In this document: positions 38,838 to 46,749 of the stretch, one piece after another
Layout of the letters: each line of letters begins with the position of its first letter
How positions within the stretch are numbered: position 1 is the first letter of the stretch
Assembly: GCA_022828105.1 (NCBI GenBank)
Contig: JAJEJC010000008.1
Coordinates: 310,001 to 374,000 of the forward strand
Source: Dehalococcoidia bacterium
Lineage (GTDB): Bacteria; Chloroflexota; Dehalococcoidia; Bin125
Direction: 5' to 3'
Length of the DNA stretch: 64,000 nt
The notes under the pieces: generated by a model
Seen by the model: only the letters and a program-made list of their open reading frames with translations
Database searches by the model: none
What the model was told of the DNA's origin: nothing
Program-made: the position numbers and the translations under genes

Positions 38838-39719
38838 CTAAGTTGCGGAGGCTTTGCGCTGTTGGGCGGCGGCCGAGCCTCGGCCGTCGCCGAAGCGGTT
38901 GTCGCGCCACTCGAGCGCCGCCTTGAGGCCCTTCTCGCGGGACATCTTGCCGAACTCCATGACCGCCGGCGCGAGGTGCGCGCGGGCGTCGTTCTCGGAG
39001 GCCAGACGCTGTAGCGTACGCGCGCCCATGATCTCGAGACCGAGGTTGACGATCCGCTTGTTGGCCGAGAGCAGCTCGTGGTCGATCATCGCCATCTTGT
39101 CGGCAAGTTCCTCAACCTCTTCGTCGAGTCGATCGGCGGGGACGGCGTCGTAGACCAGGCCGCGACGCGCCGCTTCGGCGCCGGAGATGCTGTCGCCGGT
39201 CAGCAGCATCCGCTTGGCGAACTGCGGACCGCCGTGGTAGAGCCACATGTGTGCCGGCGGCGCGCCCATCGCGCGGACCGGCGGGAAGCCGATCACCGCG
39301 TCCTCGGCGGCAATGATAATGTCGGAGAGCAGCACCAGGTCGGTCCCGCCGGCGAGGCAGTAGCCGTGCACCTTGCCGATCACCGGCTTGTGCATGTCGA
39401 AGATCGCCATCCGCGCGCGCTGCGCCTTCTCCATGCCCCAGGTGTCGTCGTCGAAGGTGACCCGGCCGCGGTAGACCTTGTCGTAGGTCTCCTGCGAGTC
39501 GCGGGTCGAGCCGGTCAGGTCGTAGCCGGCTGAGAAGGCGCGGCCCGCGCCGCTGAGAATCACGCAGTGGACGGCAGTGTCGTTGTCCGCCTCCCACATC
39601 GCTTGCGACAGCTCGTCCTGCAGCGCAATCGAGAGCGCGTTCAGCTTCTCCGGACGGTTCAGCGTCACATAGGCCTTGCGGTCCTCAACGCGGTAGAGGA
39701 TGTTCTCAAAGTCGGTCAT
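38838..39719 (-). CDS. Crotonase-family protein without the usual catalytic glutamates
   Basis: 293 aa. The oxyanion elements are kept: AGRAFSAGYDLTG and GYCLAGGTDLVLLSD. At the two positions where hydratases have glutamate, this protein has VIGFPPVRAMG (Pro) and AKRMLLTG (Arg), so simple enoyl-CoA hydration is unlikely. Hydrolase, isomerase, lyase or decarboxylase variants of the fold remain possible. A longer C-terminal tail ends in a Ser/Ala-rich segment. It is followed downstream by SDR pair 1, suggesting a shared acyl-CoA pathway. Confidence 0.85.
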   Translation of the reverse strand: MTDFENILYRVEDRKAYVTLNRPEKLNALSIALQDELSQAMWEADNDTAVHCVILSGAGRAFSAGYDLTGSTRDSQETYDKVYRGRVTFDDDTWGMEKAQRARMAIFDMHKPVIGKVHGYCLAGGTDLVLLSDIIIAAEDAVIGFPPVRAMGAPPAHMWLYHGGPQFAKRMLLTGDSISGAEAARRGLVYDAVPADRLDEEVEELADKMAMIDHELLSANKRIVNLGLEIMGARTLQRLASENDARAHLAPAVMEFGKMSREKGLKAALEWRDNRFGDGRGSAAAQQRKASAT

Positions 39720-39758
39720 CGGATGATCTCCTGGAACGTAGAGGTTGGCAGCGCCAGT

Positions 39759-40970
39759 CTAAGGGACGAGTCCGACACGGTGGCCGATCGTCGGCTGCGA
39801 GTCGAGCCGGATGATCAGGTCGAGCAGTCCCGACGGCTCCCAACTGCGGCGGCTGGGCGGCTGATCGTGAATCGGGACCAGGACGCCGGCGGCCTCGAGT
39901 TGGCGCAGACCCTGATCGACCGCCGGCAGGGAACGACCGCTGAACTCCGCCGCGTCGGCCCGATTCAGGACCGGGTAGGCAGGAAGCTGATCGAGGATGA
40001 TCCAGGCGGCCGCGTCCGAACGGGGATTCGTGTGGTCGCGCAACCGCTGCCGCCACTCAGCCGCCAGTTCGGCGACGGAGGTCCGATATCGCTCGGCCAA
40101 CGCCACGCTGCTGAGGACAGCCACGGCGAGTGTCCCGAGCCATTCTTCGAGGTCGTCTTCGCGATACGCATTCAGTCCTCGGATGTAGGCGTCCCTGGCG
40201 TGCGAGAGCGCCACGCTGACCGGCGGCGTCACGCGAGGCGCAAGCCCGCGCCGACGCAGGAGAATATGGATCAGCGCCCGACCGGTGCGCCCGTTGCCGT
40301 CGTCGAACGGGTGAATGGTCCCGAACTGCGCGTGCGCGACCGCAGCCTGAAACAGCGGCGGCGTCTGGTCGGAGTTGCAGAACTCGCACAGGTTCTCGAT
40401 CAGCGCCGGCACCTGCTCGGGCGGCGGAGGCACGAAATCGGCGCCGCATGGGGTGTAGTCGTTGCCGCCGATCCAGTTCTGCACCGTGCGCAGTTGCCCC
40501 GCCGTCTGCAGGTGGCCGCGCATGAGCACCTCGTGGATGTCGAGCAATTCGCGCCGACCCAGTCGTTCCACCGCCGCCGCGCGCCCGATCGCGACCTGCA
40601 TAGCCTCGACATTGCCGATCACTTCTCGCGCCCGCGAACCGACCCTGCGGCCGATCCGCCGCCTCGCCTCGGCGCGGGCGAGGGCGCGGGCATCGAGCTG
40701 GATGCCTTCGATTCTTGAGGACGCAACCGACTCGCTGCGCATCAGCAAGCGGGTGAGCGGTTCGAGCAGTCGGTCGTCCGGATACTGCAGCCGCTGCAGC
40801 GCGGCTTCCGCGTCGGCGAGGTCGGCGGCAAGCTCCACCGGCAGTCGGAAGGCGGCATCGTCGATTGCGTCGGGGATGAACGCGGCGTATTCGCACGGTC
40901 GGCGAAAGCGGCGCGGCGCCAGGCTGTCCGTCCTGGGCTGCCAGACTCGATGGACAAGTGCGCCGCGCAT
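39759..40970 (-). CDS. Fic-domain protein (class II) with C-terminal winged helix
   Basis: 403 aa from ATG 40970 (GGGAG upstream). The track's 33 extra residues would be encoded by the operator region. The active site HPFDDGNGRTGRAL is intact, so AMP-transfer is likely. The N-terminal inhibitory helix has SSRIEGIQ, matching the (S/T)xxxE(G/N) pattern of class II Fic proteins. The segment YPVLNRADAAEFSGRSLPAVDQGLRQLEAAGVLVPI near the C-terminus is a winged-helix module. The gene separates a crotonase gene from SDR pair 2. Two dyad sites upstream suggest it is regulated, perhaps by its own winged helix. Confidence 0.9.
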   Translation of the reverse strand: MRGALVHRVWQPRTDSLAPRRFRRPCEYAAFIPDAIDDAAFRLPVELAADLADAEAALQRLQYPDDRLLEPLTRLLMRSESVASSRIEGIQLDARALARAEARRRIGRRVGSRAREVIGNVEAMQVAIGRAAAVERLGRRELLDIHEVLMRGHLQTAGQLRTVQNWIGGNDYTPCGADFVPPPPEQVPALIENLCEFCNSDQTPPLFQAAVAHAQFGTIHPFDDGNGRTGRALIHILLRRRGLAPRVTPPVSVALSHARDAYIRGLNAYREDDLEEWLGTLAVAVLSSVALAERYRTSVAELAAEWRQRLRDHTNPRSDAAAWIILDQLPAYPVLNRADAAEFSGRSLPAVDQGLRQLEAAGVLVPIHDQPPSRRSWEPSGLLDLIIRLDSQPTIGHRVGLVP

Positions 40971-40998
40971 GGATCCGTTGTCTCCCGCTTCCTGAAGA

Positions 40999-41068
40999 CA
41001 AAGGTTAGCACCTATCCTTTGCTTTGGGCACCATGAACACAAAGGATATCCCCGTTCCTTTGTGTTCA
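40999..41068. promoter_or_regulatory. Two dyad operator-like sites upstream of fic
   Basis: Site 1 is CAAAGG-N11-CCTTTG at 40999-41021; site 2 is CAAAGG-N11-CCTTTG at 41040-41062. Site 2 extends to a perfect 13-bp inverted repeat, TGAACACAAAGGA and TCCTTTGTGTTCA, 9 bases apart (41034-41068). Centres are 41 bp apart, close to four helical turns, so both would face the same side of the DNA. They lie 30-100 bp upstream of the Fic start. Confidence 0.7.
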
Positions 41069-41096
41069 CAGAACAGCAGACAATGGATACGCGGCC

Positions 41097-41891
41097 CTAC
41101 AGGTGCTTGAGCACCCCGCCGTCGACCTGGATGGTCTGGCCGGTGATGTAGCCACTCACCTCGGACGCGAGGTAGACGGCCAGCGGCGCGGCATCCCAGG
41201 CCTCGCCGAAGCGGCGCATCGGGATGAAGCGCAAGAGCAAGTTCTCGTCGGCGCTCGACGGCCCACGACCGGGCGTCGAATCGGTCCAGCCGAGGACGAT
41301 CGCATTGACCGTCGTCCCTGACGGGGCCAGTTCCTGGCTCAGCGCCCGCACGAGCCCAATCACGCCCGACTGCGCCGCGCTGTAGATACTGAGGTTGGTC
41401 AGACCACGCACCGCCGACGCATCGAGCACGGCGACTAGCCGACCGGGCCTGCCGCGGAACTCACGGCTGGCGCTGCGGAAGGCGGCGTAGGTCCCGCCCA
41501 GGTTGGCCATCAGGACGCGCTGGATATCGGCGTCGAGCGTCTTGCGGATCGGCGCGGCGTGATAGAGCTGCGGCACGACCACGGCCGCGTCGAGACCGCC
41601 CAGCTCCTTGCTGATCTTGCGCGTGGCAACCTGGATGTTGGTCCCGTTGGACAGATCGACGGACTCGTTCGGCCCGCCGTCGGCCGCCTTTTTCAGGCGG
41701 AAGAGCGAGGTGCCATCGGTGTTGGCGCTGGTCACGCCGACCGACGCGCCGGCCTCGCGCAGACCCTGCACGATCGCCGTGGCGGCGGGCTTCTCCGCGC
41801 CATAGACGATCACGCGGCGTCCGCCCAGGTCGAAGCCCTGCAGCGCGCCGTCGCTGACCTCGGGCGGCGGGAGCGGATTCTGCAGGCTCAC
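41097..41891 (-). CDS. SDR-family subunit lacking catalytic Lys (pair 2, downstream)
   Basis: 264 aa, GTG start overlapping the upstream stop (GTGA). The SDR fold is recognisable by length and by the C-terminal YITGQTIQVDGG. The coenzyme loop is badly altered (IVYGAEKPAATAIV), NNAG is absent and the active site reads LSIYSAAQSGVIGLVRALSQEL, with Gln for Lys. It is therefore probably not catalytic alone. It mirrors the lysine-less gene of pair 1, again placed downstream of a fuller SDR. A BbsC-like structural partner is the best analogy. Confidence 0.85.
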   Translation of the reverse strand: MSLQNPLPPPEVSDGALQGFDLGGRRVIVYGAEKPAATAIVQGLREAGASVGVTSANTDGTSLFRLKKAADGGPNESVDLSNGTNIQVATRKISKELGGLDAAVVVPQLYHAAPIRKTLDADIQRVLMANLGGTYAAFRSASREFRGRPGRLVAVLDASAVRGLTNLSIYSAAQSGVIGLVRALSQELAPSGTTVNAIVLGWTDSTPGRGPSSADENLLLRFIPMRRFGEAWDAAPLAVYLASEVSGYITGQTIQVDGGVLKHL

Positions 41892-42715
41892 GAGACCACG
41901 CCCCCGATTCCCGATTGCACGTCCCAGCCGGTCGGCGCGAGTCCCCCGGCGAGCCCGCCGCCGTCGATGGTGAACGCCTCGCCGGTCATGTAGGACGAGG
42001 CGTCGGAGGCGAGATAGACCGCCAGCGGGCCCAGCTCCCAGGCCTCGCCGACGCGGCGAATCGGAATCCGCGAACCCTGGTTGCGGGCCAGTTCAATCTC
42101 GTCCTGGTCTTCCAGGGTCTTCTGCAGGACAAATCCGGGCACGATGCAGTTGGCGCGGATACCGTCCCGCGCGAGCTGCACGGCCAGGGACTGTGTCATA
42201 TTGATCACCCCAGCCTTGGCCGCGCCGTCGACGAAGTAGACGGGGCCGCTGCCGCGCAGAGACGTGCCCGACGAGACGGTGATGATGTTGCCCGGCTTGC
42301 CCTCGGCGAGGAAGTGCCGCACCGCTGCGCGGGCGCTGTAGAAGACGCTGGAGAAGTTGATGTCGACGGTCTCGCGCCAGTCCTCGTCGCTGATCTCGGT
42401 CACGTGCTTCATCGAGGCGGGACCGCTGGCGCCCGCGTTGGCGAGCATCACCTCGAAGCCGCCCCACGCGTCAATCGTCTGCTGGACCATCGCGTCGACC
42501 TGGGCCGAAACGCTGACATCGGTGGGGATCGCGAGGGCGCGACGGCCCTTCGCCTCGATTTCTTCCGCGACACCCGCGATCTGCGACTGCGTGCGCGCCG
42601 CGCAGACGATGTCCGCGCCTGCGTCGGCAAGATGCAGCGCCATCTGTCGACCCAGTCCGCGACCAGCGCCGGTGACGATGACGCGCTTGCCGTCCATGCG
42701 CAGCGATTCGAGCAT
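41888..42715 (-). CDS. SDR-family oxidoreductase (pair 2, upstream)
   Basis: 275 aa. TGAGRGLGRQMALHLADAG binds NAD(P) and TVSSGTS supplies the Ser. The lysine is present in GAAKAGVINMTQSLAVQLA, but the residue four before it is Asp rather than Tyr (PVYFVDGAAK). That layout recalls 2,4-dienoyl-CoA reductases, which also lack the usual Tyr. The stop overlaps the start of the lysine-less partner, so translation is coupled. The C-terminus LAPTGWDVQ resembles the pair 1 catalytic gene. Confidence 0.88.
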   Translation of the reverse strand: MLESLRMDGKRVIVTGAGRGLGRQMALHLADAGADIVCAARTQSQIAGVAEEIEAKGRRALAIPTDVSVSAQVDAMVQQTIDAWGGFEVMLANAGASGPASMKHVTEISDEDWRETVDINFSSVFYSARAAVRHFLAEGKPGNIITVSSGTSLRGSGPVYFVDGAAKAGVINMTQSLAVQLARDGIRANCIVPGFVLQKTLEDQDEIELARNQGSRIPIRRVGEAWELGPLAVYLASDASSYMTGEAFTIDGGGLAGGLAPTGWDVQSGIGGVVS

Positions 42716-42837
42716 GTCGGCAGTCTACGCGCTGATCGCCGTGTCCCCGATTGAGCGGGCGCTAACATGTTGCCCGAACACGTCCACACTCGATGCGGCG
42801 CTCGCCGCACTGTGCAACGAAACGAACGGAGCTGGAT

Positions 42838-43128
42838 ATGGCAATCGGATTGACCGTGGAATTCACAATCGGCGACGGCCAGAACGACGCCTTCGAGGCC
42901 TTCATGGCCGGCGCCACGGCGAAGGTCAAGGCGGAAGACGCGGGTTGCAACAACTACGACCTGTTCCGTTCGGTCGACGACGACACCCGCTATCTGCTGT
43001 TCGAGAACTGGGCCACCGAAGACGACCTGACCGCGCACGGCACGTCCGAAGCGATGGCCGGTATGGCCGGGATCCGCGAGTTCACGACTGGTCGCCCGGT
43101 GCTGCACCGCTACGAGGTTCCCGACTAG
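42838..43128 (+). CDS. ABM-type dimeric alpha/beta-barrel protein
   Basis: 96 aa from ATG 42838 with GGAG 6 bases upstream. AIGLTVEFTIGDGQNDAFEAFMAGATAKVKAEDAGCNNYDLFRSVDDDTRYLLFENWATEDDLTAHGTSEAM is the antibiotic-biosynthesis-monooxygenase pattern, seen in putative quinol monooxygenases such as YgiN. They form dimers and oxidise or bind aromatic compounds without a cofactor. It precedes the ThDP enzyme gene, and a dispersed repeat copy lies between them. Confidence 0.82.
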   Translation: MAIGLTVEFTIGDGQNDAFEAFMAGATAKVKAEDAGCNNYDLFRSVDDDTRYLLFENWATEDDLTAHGTSEAMAGMAGIREFTTGRPVLHRYEVPD

Positions 43129-43152
43129 CCCGGGACTGGAGAGCAACAGGCA

Positions 43153-43200
43153 GAGGACCCCCTCAGCCTTCGGCAGATCCCCCTGCCAGGGGGATCTGGA
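43153..43200 (+). repeat. Dispersed GC-rich hairpin repeat, intergenic copy
   Basis: GAGGACCCCCTCAGCCTTCGGCAGATCCCCCTGCCAGGGGGATCTGG. The CCCCCTC-GCCTTCGGC box is close to the 22963 copy. The right arm is AGATCCCCCTG/CAGGGGGATCT, a perfect inverted repeat. It lies between the ABM gene and the ThDP enzyme gene, just before the latter's ribosome site (AAGGA). Confidence 0.75.
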
Positions 43201-43221
43201 ATACTTGGAAAGGACCACCAC

Positions 43222-44865
43222 ATGCCTGAGCAGATGGGCTCGGAACTGCTGGCCCGCCAGATGGTGAATGAGGGCGTCGAAGACCTCTTCTACATCATGG
43301 GCGGACCGATCATCGAGGCGGCAGGCTTCGCCGCCGAGCACGGCATTCGCACGATCGATTGCCGTCACGAACAGGGCGCCGCGATGGCCGCGCACGGCTA
43401 CGCGCGCGTCAAGCGGGCACCGGGCGTCTGCATGGCCGCCTCCGGCCCGGCGACGACCAATCTCTTGACCGGCGTCGCCAATGCCTATCTCGACGGCGTG
43501 CCGATGGTCGCCCTCGGCGGCGCGGCGGCGTTCTCGTCGTTCGAACGCGACGATTTCCAGGAATACGACCAGCTTGCGATGGCGGTGCCGGTCACACGCT
43601 GGGCCAGCCGCGTGACGCACTCGGCTCGGATGCCCGAGTTCTTCAACCTCGCCTACCGCGAGGCGCAGGGTCCGAAGCCGGGGCCGACCTACCTCGACCT
43701 GCCCGGCGACACGCTCTATCAGCAATCCGACGACGAGACCGTCTGGTTCCCCGACGCGGGCGCAGCTCGCTCGCGTCCCGGCGCCGACCCCGACCAGGTC
43801 AAGGAAGCGATCGAACTGCTGGATCAGGCCGAACGGCCGATTGTCCTGACCGGCACCGGCATCTTCTGGTCCGACGCCTCGGCCGAGCTGCGGGAGTTCG
43901 TCGAGACGACGGGCATCCCCTTCTACACAACCCCGCAGGGCCGCGGTGTGGTGCCCGAGGACCACGACCTGTGCTTCATTGCGGCCCGTTCCAAGGCCTT
44001 CCGGGAGGCCGACGTAGCGCTGGTCGTGGGCACGCGGCTCAACTTCGTCGTGGGCTCGGGCCTGCCGCCGCGCTGGGCGCCGGATCTCAAGGTGATCCAC
44101 GTCGACACCGATCCGACCGAGATCGGACACAACAAGGAAGCGGCGGTCGGCATGGTCGCCGACGCCAAGCGCGCGCTGGTCGCGTTGACGGCCGCGGCCA
44201 GAGAGGCCAACCTCGCGCCGCCGACCGACTGGGTGGCCGAACTGCGCGAGTCGGACGACAACCGCCGCCAGCAATCGCTTGAGATTGCGCAATCGTCGAC
44301 CGTGCCGATCCATCCGCTGCGCCTGGCCGACGAGGTCGTGCAGCGCATGGACCGCGACGCGGTCGTCTGCGTCGACGGCAACGCCACGCTCGCCTTCGCC
44401 CGCCAGTACATTCCTTCTTACGCCGAGGGCGGCCGGCTCAATCCCGGCCCCAACGGCTGCATGGGCGTGGGTCTGCCCTTCGTGCTCGGCGCGAAAGCAG
44501 CCGCGCCCGAGCGCCAGGTGATCGGCTTCGTCGGCGACGGCTCGTTCCTGATGAACGTGCAGGAGATCGACACAATGGTGCGGCACAACCTGCCGGCGAC
44601 GATTGTGATCTCCAACAACGCCGGTTGGACGGCGGGCTCCAACGACACGCCAGGCCGGCCACTGGGTTACGGCCAGCGCTACGAGGACATCGCGGTCGCC
44701 CTCGGCGGTCACGGCGAGCACGTGACCGAGCCCGATGAGATTGGTCCGGCGATCGAGCGCGCCATGGAATCCGGTCTGCCGGCCGTTGTCAACGTCGAGG
44801 TCGAGCAGCACGCGATGCCCGGCCAGGCCCGCTTCGGCGGCTACTCGGCGACGCTCAGCCGCTAG
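43222..44865 (+). CDS. ThDP-dependent enzyme, oxalyl-CoA decarboxylase/2-hydroxyacyl-CoA lyase-like
   Basis: 547 aa with the acetolactate-synthase-type three-domain fold. The activating Glu is in DCRHEQGAAMAAHGYAR, the central domain contains RPIVLTGTGIFWSDASAELREF and VVGTRLNFVVGSGLPPRW, and the ThDP-Mg motif is FVGDGSFLMNVQEIDTMVRHNLPATIVISNNAGW. The VGTRLNF-GLPPRW region follows oxalyl-CoA decarboxylase and 2-hydroxyacyl-CoA lyase rather than acetolactate synthase. No small regulatory subunit is adjacent. It likely cleaves or decarboxylates an acyl-CoA; the exact substrate is open. Confidence 0.88.
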   Translation: MPEQMGSELLARQMVNEGVEDLFYIMGGPIIEAAGFAAEHGIRTIDCRHEQGAAMAAHGYARVKRAPGVCMAASGPATTNLLTGVANAYLDGVPMVALGGAAAFSSFERDDFQEYDQLAMAVPVTRWASRVTHSARMPEFFNLAYREAQGPKPGPTYLDLPGDTLYQQSDDETVWFPDAGAARSRPGADPDQVKEAIELLDQAERPIVLTGTGIFWSDASAELREFVETTGIPFYTTPQGRGVVPEDHDLCFIAARSKAFREADVALVVGTRLNFVVGSGLPPRWAPDLKVIHVDTDPTEIGHNKEAAVGMVADAKRALVALTAAAREANLAPPTDWVAELRESDDNRRQQSLEIAQSSTVPIHPLRLADEVVQRMDRDAVVCVDGNATLAFARQYIPSYAEGGRLNPGPNGCMGVGLPFVLGAKAAAPERQVIGFVGDGSFLMNVQEIDTMVRHNLPATIVISNNAGWTAGSNDTPGRPLGYGQRYEDIAVALGGHGEHVTEPDEIGPAIERAMESGLPAVVNVEVEQHAMPGQARFGGYSATLSR

Positions 44866-44872
44866 ACAGTTC

Positions 44873-44901
44873 GACATCTCTCCCCCCGCTGTGCGGGGGG
44901 C
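44873..44901 (+). repeat. Dispersed GC-rich repeat, partial copy
   Basis: GACATCTCTCCCCCCGCTGTGCGGGGGG keeps only the right-hand hairpin of the family (CCCCCCGC-TGT-GCGGGGGG). It lies 8 bp after the ThDP gene stop and may work as a terminator-like stem, although no T-run follows. Confidence 0.65.
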
Positions 44902-44948
44902 GACCCGACGGCACGGCGCCGTCGCAGTAGCGCCAACAGGAGTTCGTC

Positions 44949-45773
44949 ATGGCATCCGTTCCCGCTGAACACGCCGACCTGGTCGGCGCGCCCAACTTTG
45001 CCCATCTCGTCACGGTCAACCGCGACGGCTCACCGCAGTCCTCGCCGATCTGGATCCGCCCGGGCCGCATCGCGGCCGACGGCGCGGTCGAGTCGATCTT
45101 CTTCGTTACCGGCCTGCGCTACCGCAAGTCGCTCAACATGCAGCGCGAGCCGCGCGTGGCGCTCTCGATTCACGGCGCAGACAACCCGTACCGGATGCTG
45201 GAGATTGTCGGCAGGGCGTCGTTCGAACCGCGCAGCTCGTGGGACGAGCTCGACGCCATCTCGAACCAGTACATGGGCCGCGACTACCCGTTCAAGGGCG
45301 ATGATCCGGCCGGCTGGCACGTAACTGTCGAGATCGACCGCGTGACGCTGCCCAACGGCGGCGAACAGCCGCCTTCGGTCGAGACGCCCGCCGCCGGCTC
45401 CGACCTGCTGATGCCGCCGCACTTCGCCCATGTCGCCACGGTCAGCTCAACCGGTCAGCCGCGATCGTCGGTGGTCTGGCACCGGCGCTCGGAAGGCGGC
45501 GGCGAGCACGACATCGAGTTCTGGACCTCGGCCGAGACGCTCAAGACCCGTCACTTGCGCAACAACCCCGCGATCGCGGTCAGCATCCACGACGAGGCCG
45601 ACCCCTACCGCTACACGGAAGTCCGCGGACGCGCGGTGATCACACCGATCGACGGGCGTCAGATGGCGAACGAGCTGACTCGGCTCTACTGGAAGCTGGA
45701 CGAGTTCCCGATGGACGTCGGCGAGATGAACAGCGTCGTTATCCGCGTGGACACGACGCATCGGGTCGGATGA
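44949..45773 (+). CDS. Tandem two-domain PNPOx-like protein
   Basis: 274 aa made of two split-barrel domains. Domain 1 has FAHLVTVNRDGSPQSSPIWI, then YRKSLNMQREPRVALSIHGADNPYRMLEIVGRA. Domain 2 has FAHVATVSSTGQPRSSVVWHRR, then RHLRNNPAIAVSIHDEADPYRYTEVRGRA. The clear internal repeat shows duplication and fusion. Each domain could bind FMN, F420 or heme; family members often reduce xenobiotics or heme products. The gene follows the ThDP enzyme gene and converges on the VOC array. Confidence 0.85.
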   Translation: MASVPAEHADLVGAPNFAHLVTVNRDGSPQSSPIWIRPGRIAADGAVESIFFVTGLRYRKSLNMQREPRVALSIHGADNPYRMLEIVGRASFEPRSSWDELDAISNQYMGRDYPFKGDDPAGWHVTVEIDRVTLPNGGEQPPSVETPAAGSDLLMPPHFAHVATVSSTGQPRSSVVWHRRSEGGGEHDIEFWTSAETLKTRHLRNNPAIAVSIHDEADPYRYTEVRGRAVITPIDGRQMANELTRLYWKLDEFPMDVGEMNSVVIRVDTTHRVG

Positions 45774-45787
45774 AGGTCGGCCGAGGC

Positions 45788-46258
45788 TCACTCCATTGCG
45801 TCGATCGCGGCCTGCGCTTCTTCGCTGCTGACGACCGCTATCTCCTGGTGGAACCACCAGTTGCCGCCCTCGGGATCGACGGCGCGATAGGTGCGATCGC
45901 CGTAGAACTGGTCTTCCGGCTCCTGCAGGATCGTCGCGCCTGCGGCCGCGGCCTGGGCGTGGTGCGCGTCGACATCGTCGACGTAGACCATCACGCTCGC
46001 GTGCAGGTGCGGCAGCCTGCCCGGGCCGCCGAGTCCACCCTCCGGATACGCCGTAGCCAGCGTCACCTCTTCGCCGTCGTAGATCAGTGACGCATGGCCG
46101 ACGCTGCCGTCGGGCATGTCGAGCCGGAAGCGCTCCTCGAATCCAAACGCTCGGCAGAGAAACTCGATCATCGCCGGCGCGTCGTCGTAGGACAGCGCCG
46201 GGACGATCCGCTGTCGCCGCCCGGCGCTCAGGTCTGGTTGATCAGCTTGGTCCGCCAT
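45788..46258 (-). CDS. VOC-family protein, array member 5
   Basis: 156 aa. RIVPALSYDDAPAMIEFLCRAFGFEERFRLDMPDGSVGHASL, then VTLATAYPE, VMVYVDDVDAHHAQAAAAGATIL and DQFYGDRTYRAVDPEGGNWWFHQE follow the same scheme as its four neighbours. It is the last gene of a five-gene minus-strand array (48202 to 45788), with a 4-bp gap to the gene before it. Function unknown; PhnB-like VOC proteins usually bind a metal and a small ligand. Confidence 0.85.
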   Translation of the reverse strand: MADQADQPDLSAGRRQRIVPALSYDDAPAMIEFLCRAFGFEERFRLDMPDGSVGHASLIYDGEEVTLATAYPEGGLGGPGRLPHLHASVMVYVDDVDAHHAQAAAAGATILQEPEDQFYGDRTYRAVDPEGGNWWFHQEIAVVSSEEAQAAIDAME

Positions 46259-46262
46259 TGTC

Positions 46263-46724
46263 TTACTCCCTTGAATCCATTTCGGCCATCGCTGCGGCCA
46301 TCTCCTCCGGCGTTACGTCACGGACGTGCTGATGAAAGTCCCAGCCGACGCCCTCCGGATCGACGGCGCGGTAGGTGCGGTCGCCGTAGAACTGGTCGGC
46401 GGGCTCCTGGGTGATTTCGGCTCCGGCCGCGCGCGCCCGTTCGCAATGGGCGTCGAGGTCGTCGACGTAGACCACCACCTGCGCGTGTATGCCGCCGAGC
46501 GCCTGCGGGCTGTTCAGGCCCATCTCGGGGAAGGCGCTGGCGAGCATCAACGTCTCGCCGTTCATCTGCAGCTCGCAGTGCCCGACGGTCCCATCGGGCA
46601 TCTCCAGCAGCAACCCCTGCTCGAAGCCGAAGGCGTTCTTGAGGAACTCGATCACGGCGGGCGCGTCGGCGTAGTTGAGATAGGGCAGGATGCGTTGGCT
46701 GCCTGCTGGTGGATTCTGAACCAT
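46263..46724 (-). CDS. VOC-family protein, array member 4
   Basis: 153 aa from ATG 46724 (AGAGG 8 bases upstream). The track's 63 additional residues overlap the previous gene's end. SQRILPYLNYADAPAVIEFLKNAFGFEQGLLLEMPDGTVGHCEL and VVVYVDDLDAHCERARAAGAEI are typical. It is most similar to the following member, sharing the DQFYGDRTYRAVDPEG stretch, which points to recent duplication between these two. Confidence 0.85.
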   Translation of the reverse strand: MVQNPPAGSQRILPYLNYADAPAVIEFLKNAFGFEQGLLLEMPDGTVGHCELQMNGETLMLASAFPEMGLNSPQALGGIHAQVVVYVDDLDAHCERARAAGAEITQEPADQFYGDRTYRAVDPEGVGWDFHQHVRDVTPEEMAAAMAEMDSRE

Positions 46725-46749
46725 CGTGGTGTCCTCTCGCTCGGTTCGG

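Noticed and set aside
39759-41069. Fic start at 41069 as in the ORF track
   Set aside because: That extension would be encoded by the operator dyads and is not Fic-like; ATG 40970 has a ribosome site.
43222-44865. Acetolactate synthase large subunit
   Set aside because: No small subunit or branched-chain pathway gene is near, and the central motifs fit oxalyl-CoA decarboxylase/2-hydroxyacyl-CoA lyase better.
42448-44877. 809-aa minus-strand ORF
   Set aside because: Antisense to the ThDP enzyme; it crosses the ABM gene, a dispersed repeat and part of the SDR gene, which a real gene would not do.
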